Positions 1 to 7,743 of a stretch of 11,507 nt of DNA are shown here, in pieces. The stretch is taken from the NCBI GenBank assembly GCA_964618405.1, contig CAZUAY010000123.1, positions 1 to 11,507 of the forward strand, given 5' to 3'. A program made the translations under genes and the position numbers. How positions within the stretch are numbered: position 1 is the stretch's first letter; each line of letters begins with the position of its first letter. The notes under the pieces are model-generated. The model worked only from the letters and a program-made list of their open reading frames with translations, did no database searches and was not told where the DNA came from. This DNA comes from JBBQIY01 sp964618405. GTDB taxonomy: Bacteria; Verrucomicrobiota; Kiritimatiellia; RFP12; UBA3636.

Positions 1-123
1 TTAAAACCGCACCGCGCTTATTGCGACAACTGGGTTGATAGCACAGCAGAGCAGTTTTCAGGCGTCACTTCCGAAAATATTTTCACCCCCTCGCTCCGAA
101 GGCTGATCGATTACAATCGCTAA
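1..123 (+). CDS. 3' end of a truncated protein-coding gene (hypothetical)
   Basis: Frame 1 of the + strand is open from the first base to a TAA at 121-123. It encodes 40 residues with ordinary protein composition, ending in SLRRLIDYNR. The gene would run into the window from the left and converge on the glucan phosphorylase. An open stretch this short can occur by chance: about 1 in 7 random frames would stay open this long. The call therefore rests on its ending just before an intergenic repeat block and on the lack of any better gene there. No family is recognised from the fragment. Confidence 0.4.
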   Translation, partial: LKPHRAYCDNWVDSTAEQFSGVTSENIFTPSLRRLIDYNR

Positions 124-204
124 TCATAAATGAACACTGAGTTTTAACGTGTTTCTCTCATCGCCACAAACCTGTAGCGGCGAACGGTGATCGCGGACGA
201 TTCC

Positions 205-219
205 GGCCTCACCGAGGCC
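205..219. other. Short GC-rich hairpin between convergent genes
   Basis: GGCCTC, a three-base loop (acc) and GAGGCC form a perfect 6-bp stem downstream of the glucan phosphorylase stop codon. No run of T follows on either strand, so it is not a classical intrinsic terminator. It may still slow polymerase or be part of the surrounding repeat module. Confidence 0.35.
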
Positions 220-233
220 AGCCACAGGGGAGA

Positions 234-269
234 AGTAGCGAGTAGCGAGTTGTGAGTTGCGAGTGGGCG
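234..269. repeat. Heptamer tandem repeat array (AGTAGCG-like)
   Basis: Five consecutive imperfect 7-8-base units read AGTAGCG, AGTAGCG, AGTTGTG, AGTTGCG, AGTGGGCG. Similar heptads based on ACTAGCG occur at 11414-11441, and in the opposite orientation at 11233-11246. They resemble the short tandemly repeated heptanucleotides known between genes in some bacteria. There are no spacers, so this is not a CRISPR. Confidence 0.75.
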
Positions 270-353
270 AGCCTGTAGCCATGGATGATCGGTCAATGAA
301 TCGTGAATGCACCCCCCGTCACTGACCGATTACCTCGACAGGCGCACCACTTC

Positions 354-2900
354 TCATTGATGCCATAAGATTTTCGTATTCTCTAACGGGACGGAAACAC
401 CTTCGTGATGCGGTATCACGCGTACCGTGTAGTCCGTTGCGGGGCGAGCCTCCGACATCGCCGTACTGTACCCGTAGCTGTTGGGTGCGCCCACTAATTG
501 TCGGTCGCGTTCCATTTGCTGCCGGATCGGTGGCGCTCCGTTGATGCCGTCGGCATAGAGCTCAACGCGCACGGAGTTTGAATCGAGATCACCGAAGTAG
601 ATCTGGACATCAAACACGTGCTGCTTGTCGCGTCCTGTTACCGTGACCTCACCCAAGCGTAGCGTTGGCCATTGCCGTTCGAGATCGCGCTGCCAAGCAT
701 GAAGTTGTTTACCGAGAGCACCCTTGTTCGCAACGCGTGCGCGATACGCAGTAGCGGCTGGGAGATAGTGTTGTTCGGTATAGTCGCGCACGGTTCGGCT
801 AGCAGAAAAGCGGGGTGTCAACTGCGCCATGCTTTCGCGCATGCGTGTAACCCAAGCCGTGGGGATTCCCTGTTCGTTGCGCGTGTAGAACTCGGGGATG
901 ACCTCGCGTTCAAGCAATTCGTAAAGTGCCTCGGCTTCGGCCGCATCCCAAGCTGGATCATTCCCATGTTCTTTCCCATCCCCGAGTGCCCAGCCGACTT
1001 CCGGGGTGTAAGCTTCCGCCCACCAGCCGTCCAGTACTGATAAATTGATGCCGCCGTTGACCAGCACCTTCATCCCGCTCGTTCCACACGCCTCCCAAGG
1101 CCGGCGGGGGGTGTTGATCCAAACATCCACGCCTTGCACCAGCCGCTCGGCGACGTGCATGTCGTAATCGCTCAAGAAAATAACATGCGAACGAGCCTCC
1201 GGTTGGCGACTGAACTGGATCCATTGCTGAATCAGGGCTTGTCCTGGTAAGTCTGCAGGATGCGCCTTCCCTGCTAGCATGAGCTGGACTGGACGTTGCG
1301 GATTGTTTAAGATGCGGAGGAGTCGCGCTGGATCATGTAGCAACAGGTTGGGGCGTTTGTAGGTTGCGAAACGCCGCGCAAAGCCTAGGGTCAAGGCGGT
1401 GGGATCAAACAGGTGGCGCGCCGCTTCGATCGACTCGGCAGGGGCAACGTTTGCGGCATAGTGCTTGACCAGGCGTTCGCGGGCATATTCTACCAGTGCC
1501 TTGGTCGTTGCAAGGCGGAAGTCCCATAGCTGCTCGTCGGAAACACAGCGAATGTCACGTTCCAAGGTCTTCTTCGTTCCTAACCAACGCGCTTTGCTGC
1601 AAGCCGTTGTCCAGAGATCGTCGGCTTCAGCCGAATCCCAGGTCGGCATGTGAACGCCGTTCGTCACATGCCCGATAGGCACTTCGTCCGTGGGCCAATT
1701 CGGGAAGAGTGGAGTAAAGAGACGACGGCTGACCTTTCCGTGTAATTGGCTGACGGCATTTGCCGAGCCGCAGCCGCGGATGGCCAGAAACGCCATGTTG
1801 AACTTCTCTGAGGTGTTGTTCGGGTTTTGGCGCCCGAGAGCCAGCAGTTCGTGAAGGCTGATGTCGAGTTTTTCCTTTGCATACCCCCCGAGGTAGTGTT
1901 CGATGAGTGCTGGAGGAAATAAATCAAAGCCAGCCGTCACCGCTGTATGGGTGGTAAAAATATTCCCTGCCCGCGTCGCGGCCAATGCCACGTCGAAAGG
2001 CTGCGCATTTTCCTCCATAAAACCGCGAGCACGTTCCAATACCGCGAAGGCGGCATGGCCTTCGTTCAAATGGCACACCTCGGGTTTGATGCCCAGAGCG
2101 GCGAGCAGTCGCCAACCCCCGATGCCCAAGATCATTTCCTGCTTCAGGCGCAATTCGGAGCCGCCGCCATATAATTCGCTGGTGATACCGCGATGCGCGG
2201 GAAAATTCGCCGCGTCATTACTGTCTAGTAAATAGAGCTTCACACGACCGACCTGAACTTGCCAGGCGCGTAGCCAGATCGAGTAATCTGGGAGGGCAAC
2301 TTCCAACCGGAGCCATTCGCCGTTGGGATGCCGCAAGGGCGTGATCGGTAATTGCCCAGGGTCGTTATAGGGGTAGAGCGCTTCTTGCGCTCCGGTTTTA
2401 TCAAACACCTGCCGAAAATAGCCTTGCTGGTAAAGCAATCCAACGCCGATCACGGGTACGCCGAGATCGTTGGCCGCTTTGAGTTGGTCGCCAGCGACGT
2501 TGCCCAGGCCACCCGAGTAGATGGGCAGCGCCTCACTCAACATGAATTCCATGCAGAAATACGCAACGCAGCTCAGCGGCGACTCAGAATGATTTTGCTG
2601 AAACCAAGCAGGGTTCTCGGCTACTTGACGTCGGGCGCGTAAACGATCCGCTACTTCTTTTTGAAAGGCAGGATCAGCCATCACGTGTTCGAGCTTGTCT
2701 TTTGAGACCGTCTGAAGGACGACCCAAGGATTACGGGTGAACTCCCACAGCGCGGGATCAAGCTGCCGCCAGATTTCATCGGTGGCATGATCCCACGCCG
2801 AGCGTAGATCCAAAGCCAATTCAGCGAGGGAATCAAAGCCTTTAACTTTCGTAACAGAAGGGTTGCAAATTGGTTTATCAACACGTGTTTTTTCGTTCAT
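354..2900 (-). CDS. glgP: Alpha-glucan phosphorylase (GT35, DUF3417 type)
   Basis: The product (848 aa) removes glucose from the non-reducing ends of glycogen or maltodextrin as glucose-1-phosphate, using pyridoxal phosphate, in the cytoplasm. Residues about 20-130 match the DUF3417 N-terminal region seen in the 'short' bacterial/archaeal phosphorylase type. Visible motifs are the glycine-rich YSGGLGNVAGD (128-138), HLNEGHAAF (277-285), HVTNGVHMPTW (411-421), RRFATYKRP (509-517, phosphate/PLP region) and EACGTSGMK (603-611), with K611 the expected PLP lysine. About 140 further residues form a beta-rich C-terminal region usual for this subfamily. The length is normal and all key motifs are intact. 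ATG at 2900 is preceded by AGGAG five bases upstream, so the start is secure. It lies 158 bases downstream of the LemA/DUF3137 pair on the same strand, probably with its own promoter, though I see no good -35/-10 pair. Confidence 0.96.
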   Translation of the reverse strand: MNEKTRVDKPICNPSVTKVKGFDSLAELALDLRSAWDHATDEIWRQLDPALWEFTRNPWVVLQTVSKDKLEHVMADPAFQKEVADRLRARRQVAENPAWFQQNHSESPLSCVAYFCMEFMLSEALPIYSGGLGNVAGDQLKAANDLGVPVIGVGLLYQQGYFRQVFDKTGAQEALYPYNDPGQLPITPLRHPNGEWLRLEVALPDYSIWLRAWQVQVGRVKLYLLDSNDAANFPAHRGITSELYGGGSELRLKQEMILGIGGWRLLAALGIKPEVCHLNEGHAAFAVLERARGFMEENAQPFDVALAATRAGNIFTTHTAVTAGFDLFPPALIEHYLGGYAKEKLDISLHELLALGRQNPNNTSEKFNMAFLAIRGCGSANAVSQLHGKVSRRLFTPLFPNWPTDEVPIGHVTNGVHMPTWDSAEADDLWTTACSKARWLGTKKTLERDIRCVSDEQLWDFRLATTKALVEYARERLVKHYAANVAPAESIEAARHLFDPTALTLGFARRFATYKRPNLLLHDPARLLRILNNPQRPVQLMLAGKAHPADLPGQALIQQWIQFSRQPEARSHVIFLSDYDMHVAERLVQGVDVWINTPRRPWEACGTSGMKVLVNGGINLSVLDGWWAEAYTPEVGWALGDGKEHGNDPAWDAAEAEALYELLEREVIPEFYTRNEQGIPTAWVTRMRESMAQLTPRFSASRTVRDYTEQHYLPAATAYRARVANKGALGKQLHAWQRDLERQWPTLRLGEVTVTGRDKQHVFDVQIYFGDLDSNSVRVELYADGINGAPPIRQQMERDRQLVGAPNSYGYSTAMSEARPATDYTVRVIPHHEGVSVPLENTKILWHQ

Positions 2901-2910
2901 TTTTTCTCCT
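2901..2910 (-). promoter_or_regulatory. Ribosome-binding site of the glucan phosphorylase gene
   Basis: On the minus strand the bases just before the ATG read AGGAGAAAAA. This is a strong Shine-Dalgarno core five bases from the start codon and fixes the start. Confidence 0.8.
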
Positions 2911-3058
2911 TATAAAGCGATTGTCACCGCCTAGCTGACAAGCTTCTGGGATTCCTCCAAGACGGCTTGTAGATTGTCCGCTCCGTAGAAACGTTCCGCA
3001 AAACAATCCGCGAACACTTCTCTAGTCTACCTGTTTCCGTACTTTTTCTCCACTTATT

Positions 3059-4873
3059 TTAAGGCGTGCTGATAAACGAAACGATTGAGCGCCGGAACGA
3101 TGCGTGTTGTGGGTCGATCCGCCTCTGGCGGAAGAAAGCCTGCCAGTCTTCTGTGGTTAACGCTTGTTGCTCGAAGTCTTGCAACGTGAGGCCATCCGTT
3201 TCGCGAGTAGCCAGCGAGGAGGTGCGTTGCACGGGAAGATAGTTGACCCATTTAATAGGAACATTATGCCAGCGACCGTCGCCGCCGAGCTTGGAGACGA
3301 ATTCAACATTGTCCTGGCTTTGAAAGCCGTATGCGGTGACAGCAACCTCCGCGCTACCATCCTCGGCACGGGTATGACGCGTCTTAAGAATGTTGTTGGT
3401 GGCGGACAAAGGATGCTTGAAAGCCGCCTGGCCGTGGAAATTGGCGATGGCTTCGTGTTCCCAAAATGAGGCGCTTTTTCCAAGCACGTCCTTATAGACG
3501 TCCGTGTGCGAACGATGTTGTTGATACAGCGGGATTGTAAGCACCGGAGCAAGGGCAAAATAAAATGCTCGGAAATACGCATGACTATAGGCTGAAAAAA
3601 AGGAGCGGGCAGCGGCGAGGTCGTGATGATGAAAGAGCGAAGGAGTGGCGCTAATATCGATGTTGGTGAGGTGCGCGGGCCAGACGATGTTGATCATGCG
3701 CTCCTTGATGAAAGTAAAATTATCGCCAAACCCGACGGTTTTATCACGTAAGAGATTGACCATCTGCTGTTGGGCGAGTGGGGTGAAGAGCAGACGAAAC
3801 TGGATTTCGGAGTCGCGATCGATCGCGTGGAAGCGCGCATCGAACTCACGATTGGACATAATGGTGTAGCCGGAATCGTCATCAAGATTGCGGGAAAACT
3901 TTTCGAGTTTGGCGACCGCGTGTTTCATGCGCCATCGGTCGAGCAATCTGTTGCTGTCGTCGGAGAGCGAGGAAGGTGCGCGGCTGAAGGTGAGGTCAGG
4001 GGCGGCCTCGTTGCCGTAAACAACGAATTTTTGGCGACTGTAATTGGGTGCAGGCTTGTCGACGGAAGCGTGAAGAGTCTGGTTCCGTGTGACCCAGCGC
4101 GTTTGGGAACGACCGTTGGCATCCGTGTAAGACTCGCGTTCTTGCCAAGAAATAGAGAGCGTGCCGTGGTAGGTTTGAGTGCCCATTCGGAAATCGAGCG
4201 TCTCGGCAATAACAAAAGGGTTCCCGTTGATTTCACCACTCTGGGCAAAAAGGACGGACTTGTCTCGGTTGAAGTTATCATTCCAAGCGAAGGTGCGGTG
4301 CAGTTCCTCGAGTCGAGCACGGGAAAAGTAGGGGTCGAGCGAGAGGCGTGGAACGGTCTGATGGATGAGTTGGGCGAACATGCCCCAGTCATAGAGACGG
4401 TTGAGCGGAGCAAGCTGTTCTTGAGCCTCTCGAAGTTTCGCATCGCGGCGCTGGGCGAGCGACTGAAGGTTTGTATCGAGCGCACGGATTTTCGGATTCA
4501 ACTTGGTGGCCGTGAGCGCGATACCGCCTGCTGCGACAGCGCTGCAGACCGTTGCCCACAGGCCGTTGACGTCTAACAGGGGAGCGAACTCTGGGGAGAT
4601 GATCGGCAGGATGAAGAATGCGAGGCCAACAAACGCCATGATGACAAGAAATACGATAATGATGCGCAGCGTTTTCCAGTTGGAACGGTTTGAATCTGCT
4701 GCGACGATCTGCAATTCGAGTTTGTGGATTGATTCCACGGTCGCGGCATTAGCCGTTTCGTCTACGCCAGAACGTTGAACCAACTTCTCAAAAAATGCGG
4801 TCGTGTGCTCCGCGTATTCTGCCTTGAATCGGTCGCGGTAAAGGGCTAACGGTTCATAAACGTCGTCGATCAA
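3059..4873 (-). CDS. Two-TM membrane protein, DUF3137/MAG1210-like, LemA partner
   Basis: A 604-aa protein of unknown biochemical function. Visible in order: a cytosolic helical N-terminus (1-66); TM1 about 69-92; TM2 about 104-124; a charged, probably coiled-coil linker (about 127-160); then a soluble region whose section from YDWGMFAQLI through DPYFSRARLEELH (161-192) and the beta-rich part to about 290 resembles DUF3137-type proteins. Proteins of that type are commonly encoded beside lemA, as here. The distal 300 residues are not recognised. The start is a TTG at 4873-4871 overlapping the lemA stop codon (TTGA). No Shine-Dalgarno precedes it and the next Met is residue 80, so translation is most likely coupled to lemA. 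The family assignment is from memory of sequence style, not a search; a profile search with PF11335 would confirm or reject it. Confidence 0.75.
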   Translation of the reverse strand: MIDDVYEPLALYRDRFKAEYAEHTTAFFEKLVQRSGVDETANAATVESIHKLELQIVAADSNRSNWKTLRIIIVFLVIMAFVGLAFFILPIISPEFAPLLDVNGLWATVCSAVAAGGIALTATKLNPKIRALDTNLQSLAQRRDAKLREAQEQLAPLNRLYDWGMFAQLIHQTVPRLSLDPYFSRARLEELHRTFAWNDNFNRDKSVLFAQSGEINGNPFVIAETLDFRMGTQTYHGTLSISWQERESYTDANGRSQTRWVTRNQTLHASVDKPAPNYSRQKFVVYGNEAAPDLTFSRAPSSLSDDSNRLLDRWRMKHAVAKLEKFSRNLDDDSGYTIMSNREFDARFHAIDRDSEIQFRLLFTPLAQQQMVNLLRDKTVGFGDNFTFIKERMINIVWPAHLTNIDISATPSLFHHHDLAAARSFFSAYSHAYFRAFYFALAPVLTIPLYQQHRSHTDVYKDVLGKSASFWEHEAIANFHGQAAFKHPLSATNNILKTRHTRAEDGSAEVAVTAYGFQSQDNVEFVSKLGGDGRWHNVPIKWVNYLPVQRTSSLATRETDGLTLQDFEQQALTTEDWQAFFRQRRIDPQHASFRRSIVSFISTP

Positions 4874-5535
4874 AAGAATGCGCCCCGAGCCTGCGCTTTT
4901 GTTTCAGACGAGGCCGTGAACGGAATGCGCGTGGTGTAGCCTGCGCGGGCGGCGACGATCATTTTTGTCGGCCATGCAAAAACATCCGAGTTCCAGATGT
5001 TGACGGTGTCGTTGTACAGAGTACGCGCGGCGGTAATTTCTTTTTGGAGGTAGCTGTTCTGCCGCATGGCATCGGCGATAGCAGCATGCGCCTTCAGGTC
5101 TGGATAGGCCTCAACTTGTGGGAAGAGCCGACCAAAGGCGCGATCAAGTTGGCCGGAGACGAGGTTGCGCTCGCCGTCGGTTTTCGCACCACCACCACGG
5201 AATGCCGCAACGGATTTCATCACATCCTTGTCCAAGTCTATTGCCTTGGCGACGAGCGGCGCAACGTTTTGTAGAATCTGCACGCGTTGCTCCAGAAAAT
5301 TGTCGATTTGCGAAGCGTCTGCCTGAATTTTTTGTTGTAGCTTCTGAAAGTAGTTTTTTGCCCCTATTTTCATGAAGAGGAAGATGAGGCCGGGCAGGAT
5401 GCCGAGAACCCAAAGCATGATCTCAAAAAGAGTCGATCCAAAGCCGACTTTAACAAGAAGCTGTTTCTCAATAATGGCGATGTCACGTCCTTGTGGGTTG
5501 ACGGAGCCAGTCATTTCATCCAGTTCGTTTGCCAT
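4870..5535 (-). CDS. lemA: LemA family membrane protein
   Basis: A 221-aa LemA-family protein. It has a short hydrophilic N-terminus, one transmembrane segment (about 33-55, rich in I/L/F/G), then an amphipathic all-helical domain. The family signature is clear near residues 140-190: VEAYPDLKA, later AARTLYNDTVNIWN, and FAWP. LemA proteins sit in the inner membrane with a helical-bundle domain, and their molecular role is unsettled. ATG at 5535 is preferred over the longer TTG start at 5577. ATG has AAGGA about 10 bases upstream, whereas TTG has no ribosome-binding site and would add a hydrophilic 14-residue tail. The stop overlaps the start of the next gene by 4 nt, so the two products are probably made in fixed ratio and act together. 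Upstream lie a mini-ORF and an inverted repeat that may regulate it. Confidence 0.9.
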   Translation of the reverse strand: MANELDEMTGSVNPQGRDIAIIEKQLLVKVGFGSTLFEIMLWVLGILPGLIFLFMKIGAKNYFQKLQQKIQADASQIDNFLEQRVQILQNVAPLVAKAIDLDKDVMKSVAAFRGGGAKTDGERNLVSGQLDRAFGRLFPQVEAYPDLKAHAAIADAMRQNSYLQKEITAARTLYNDTVNIWNSDVFAWPTKMIVAARAGYTTRIPFTASSETKAQARGAFF

Positions 5536-5584
5536 GTCTGTTTGATCCTTTTTTTGTGGCTGTGGAGCGACCGACAACTCTGGC

Positions 5585-5635
5585 CTATGCTTCGCGCGCT
5601 TTCAAACGATAATCGCAAAGTGCTTGACGAGCCAT
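5585..5635 (-). CDS. Putative 16-codon upstream ORF / leader peptide before lemA
   Basis: On the minus strand an ATG at 5635 begins MARQALCDYRLKAREA and stops at TAG (5587-5585), 49 bases before the lemA ATG. Its Shine-Dalgarno, AAGGAG (5649-5644), is strong and 8 bases from the ATG, better placed than most in this window. It is out of frame with lemA. No attenuator-like codon run (such as repeated His, Trp or Leu) is present. It could be a leader peptide that couples or tunes lemA translation, or a small protein, or a chance ORF with a good ribosome-binding site. Confidence 0.35.
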   Translation of the reverse strand: MARQALCDYRLKAREA

Positions 5636-5657
5636 CGCAGGGTCTCCTTGGTTTGAT

Positions 5658-5708
5658 GCGCTAAAGTCTAGAACACCCTTTCGTTTCTAGCAAGCCTATT
5701 TTTAGCGC
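5658..5708. repeat. Nested inverted repeat in the lemA leader
   Basis: The outer arms GCGCTAAA (5658-5665) and TTTAGCGC (5701-5708) are perfect complements. Inside them CTAGAA (5668-5673) and TTCTAG (5685-5690) form a second perfect pair around an 11-base loop. In lemA-strand RNA this would be a two-part stem with an asymmetric internal loop (10 versus 2 bases), ending 8 bases before the mini-ORF Shine-Dalgarno. A weak -35/-10-like pair on the minus strand (TTGCTA at 5693-5688, TAGACT at 5670-5665, 17-base spacer) overlaps the same arms, so the element could instead be a protein operator over the lemA promoter. Confidence 0.5.
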
Positions 5709-5831
5709 ACCCTCGTTACATGTTTTGCAGGCAAAGCAGACTCCGTGAGAGCATTTTGAGGGGTCGAATCGCCTGCATCGCTGAACGTCATACGTTTGGC
5801 GCACTCTGTCATCCAAATTTTTTATCGTGAG

Positions 5832-5860
5832 TAGACAAAAACCATGCTCCGTGCCATAAT
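5832..5860 (+). promoter_or_regulatory. Sigma70-type promoter for the FAD oxidoreductase
   Basis: TAGACA (5832-5837) and CATAAT (5855-5860) are each one base from the consensus hexamers and are separated by exactly 17 bases. Transcription would start near 5867, giving a leader of about 80 bases. Confidence 0.65.
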
Positions 5861-5874
5861 ATGACTTGTTTTAG

Positions 5875-5888
5875 GCGCGGTGCCGCGC
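5875..5888 (+). promoter_or_regulatory. GC palindrome just downstream of the predicted transcription start
   Basis: GCGCGG-tg-CCGCGC is a perfect inverted repeat apart from its centre, placed about 8-21 bases after the predicted start of the oxidoreductase transcript. The position suits a repressor operator or a 5' UTR hairpin. It is short, so chance is possible. Confidence 0.3.
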
Positions 5889-5948
5889 ATAGAGCGATTT
5901 TGTAACAATTTTAAGAATAATGACAACGCCCGTTACGAGGTAAAAATT

Positions 5949-7727
5949 ATGTCCAACTCCAAGAGTCCTTTTCAGCACGAAACCCATCAAGTCGATCTTT
6001 GCATTGTAGGTGGCGGCTTAGCCGGCTTATGCGCAGCAGTAGCGGCCGCACGACACGGTGCTAAAGTGGCGGTGATGCAGGATCGTCCCATGCTCGGTGG
6101 TAATTCATCGTCAGAAGTCCGCATGTGGGTATGCGGTGCCCGGGGTCTCAATCTGCGCGAAACTGGCATTATTGAAGAAATCATGCTGGAGAATCACTAC
6201 CGCAATCCTACTCGCGTTCTTTCGCTTTGGGATAGCATTCTCTATGAGCGAGCCCGTTTCGACCCCAATATTACGCTCTTGCTCAACTGCTCGTGCAACG
6301 ATGCGAAGATGGCGGATGATCGAATTGTAAGCATTACGGGCTGGCAGACGACCACGCAGAAGTGGCACACGGTTGCGGCTCCGCTTTTTGCCGACTGCTC
6401 GGGCGATAGCATCTTGGCTCCGCTTACGGGTGCAGATTACCGTATGGGCCGCGAAGCTCGTGCTGAATTTGGCGAAGACATCCAGCCCGAGAAGGCCGAC
6501 AGCCATACGATGGGTATGAGTTGCCTCATCCAGATTCGAGAATTCGAAACGCCGCAACCGTTCATTCCGCCAGCATGGGCCAACGTCTACCGCTCGGCCG
6601 ATGATTTACCGAACCGCCTCATGACGATCGGCGGCACCGGTAACTTCTGGTGGCTCGAACTCGGCGGGGACCAAGACAGCATCCACGATACCGAAGAAAT
6701 TCGGGACGATTTGCTTAAAGCAGCTTATGGCGTTTGGGATTATCTGAAAAACCACGCCAAAGATCCTGCCGCTGCCAACTGGGGAGTCGATTGGATCGGA
6801 TGCTTGCCCGGCAAGCGAGAGAGTCGACGTTACCTAGGCCCTCATATCATGACACAAAACGATGTCACCGCCGAAGGACGTTTCGACGACATTATCGCCT
6901 ATGGTGGATGGTCGATGGACGACCACCATCCCGGTGGACTGCGTTGGAAGGGGATGCCCACCATCTTTCACCCTGCACCGTCGCCCTACGGAATTCCCTA
7001 TCGCTCGCTCTACTCGCGCAATATTTCAAATCTCTTTTTTGCGGGTCGCAACATCAGCGTGACCCACGCTGCGCTTAGCTCAACACGCGTCATGGCCACC
7101 TGCTCCATTATCGGTCAGGCGATGGGTACGGCAGCGGCTATTGCCATACGCGAAGGTTGTCTCCCACGCGACATCACAGGAGACCTTGTGCGCGAACTGC
7201 AGCAGACGTTGATGGATGACGACTGCTACCTCCCTTGGTTGAAACGCGACATTCCCGAACTTTCGCAGAATGCCCGCCTCACTGCGGATTCTGGAAATCC
7301 TGAAGCGCTGCGTAACGGGGTCGACCGTCCCGTTGGCGAAACCGGCAACGATCACGTTTGTGCCTTGAACACGGGCTGGGTCGAATATGGTTTAGCGGTT
7401 CCAACCGCAATCAGATCAACACGAATTGTCTTCGATAGCAACCTCAACCGCAACAGCAAAACCCACAGTTGCCACTACAATATCCTCAGCAGCTATCCGT
7501 TGAAGATGCCACTCAACAACCTGCCCGGTACGCTCGTGCGTAATTTCCGCCTCGAAGCAAAAACAACCGAAGGAAAATGGGGTACTGTCGCGCAGGTTAC
7601 CGACAACCGTCGGCGCATGATCAAAGTACCACTTGATATCACCACTGATGCGATCCGACTGATTATCGAAACCACGTGGGACGAGTCTGCAACCGAGGCA
7701 CGCCTCTTCGCTTGGGACATCGCATAA
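5949..7727 (+). CDS. FAD-dependent oxidoreductase (PF12831-type)
   Basis: A 592-aa flavoprotein without a visible signal peptide, so probably cytoplasmic. The N-terminus holds a Rossmann dinucleotide motif, DLCIVGGGLAGLCAA (16-30), followed by the MLGGNSSSEVRMW segment (48-60) typical of FAD-dependent oxidoreductases of the PF12831 family. The second FAD-contact region is NLFFAGRNISVTHAALSSTR (361-380) with IIGQAMGTAAA (387-397). Residues about 470-592 are beta-rich and may be a separate C-terminal accessory domain that I cannot name. Members often occur in carbohydrate-use loci of PVC bacteria, but the substrate cannot be read from this sequence. ATG at 5949 follows GAGG about 8 bases upstream. 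An in-frame GTG at 5880 would add 23 unlikely residues and has no ribosome-binding site. It appears to be monocistronic, between its own promoter and a large hairpin. Confidence 0.88.
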   Translation: MSNSKSPFQHETHQVDLCIVGGGLAGLCAAVAAARHGAKVAVMQDRPMLGGNSSSEVRMWVCGARGLNLRETGIIEEIMLENHYRNPTRVLSLWDSILYERARFDPNITLLLNCSCNDAKMADDRIVSITGWQTTTQKWHTVAAPLFADCSGDSILAPLTGADYRMGREARAEFGEDIQPEKADSHTMGMSCLIQIREFETPQPFIPPAWANVYRSADDLPNRLMTIGGTGNFWWLELGGDQDSIHDTEEIRDDLLKAAYGVWDYLKNHAKDPAAANWGVDWIGCLPGKRESRRYLGPHIMTQNDVTAEGRFDDIIAYGGWSMDDHHPGGLRWKGMPTIFHPAPSPYGIPYRSLYSRNISNLFFAGRNISVTHAALSSTRVMATCSIIGQAMGTAAAIAIREGCLPRDITGDLVRELQQTLMDDDCYLPWLKRDIPELSQNARLTADSGNPEALRNGVDRPVGETGNDHVCALNTGWVEYGLAVPTAIRSTRIVFDSNLNRNSKTHSCHYNILSSYPLKMPLNNLPGTLVRNFRLEAKTTEGKWGTVAQVTDNRRRMIKVPLDITTDAIRLIIETTWDESATEARLFAWDIA

Positions 7728-7743
7728 AAACCGCCTTCTGCTC

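Larger units (their letters stand above)
148..347. repeat. Intergenic repeat block, left copy
   Basis: This gene-free stretch is built of short modules also found near the right end of the window. 148-173 is 23/26 identical to 11294-11319, and all three differences are A/G. 288-295 (ATCGGTCA) with 308-319 (TGCACCCCCCGT) resembles 11186-11214. 324-335 (GACCGATTACCT) is identical to 11441-11452, and both are followed within a few bases by GGCGCA. It also holds a heptamer array (234-269), a hairpin GGCCTC-acc-GAGGCC (205-219) and the inverted pair ATCGGTCA/TGACCGAT (288-295, 323-330). No coding gene is apparent. It lies between two convergent genes. Confidence 0.6.

Noticed and set aside
234..269. 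Heptamer arrays as CRISPR
   Set aside because: Units are 7 bases and contiguous, with no unique spacers and no cas genes nearby.
3925..4485. 186-codon minus-strand frame
   Set aside because: It overlaps the membrane protein gene in another frame, with Ser/Arg/Pro/Thr-rich composition typical of an out-of-frame reading.
3770..4576. 268-codon open frame on the + strand
   Set aside because: It lies wholly antisense to the two-TM membrane gene, has no ribosome-binding site and resembles no family; it is an antisense shadow of a real gene.
5536..5577. Upstream TTG start for lemA adding 14 residues
   Set aside because: There is no Shine-Dalgarno before TTG 5577, whereas ATG 5535 has AAGGA at good spacing; the added residues are a polar tail without family resemblance.
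5757..5767. 11-base identity TGAGGGGTCGA, also at 8274-8284, upstream of two + strand genes
   Set aside because: In a window of this size about a dozen or more 11-base matches are expected by chance, and its distance to each start codon differs greatly.
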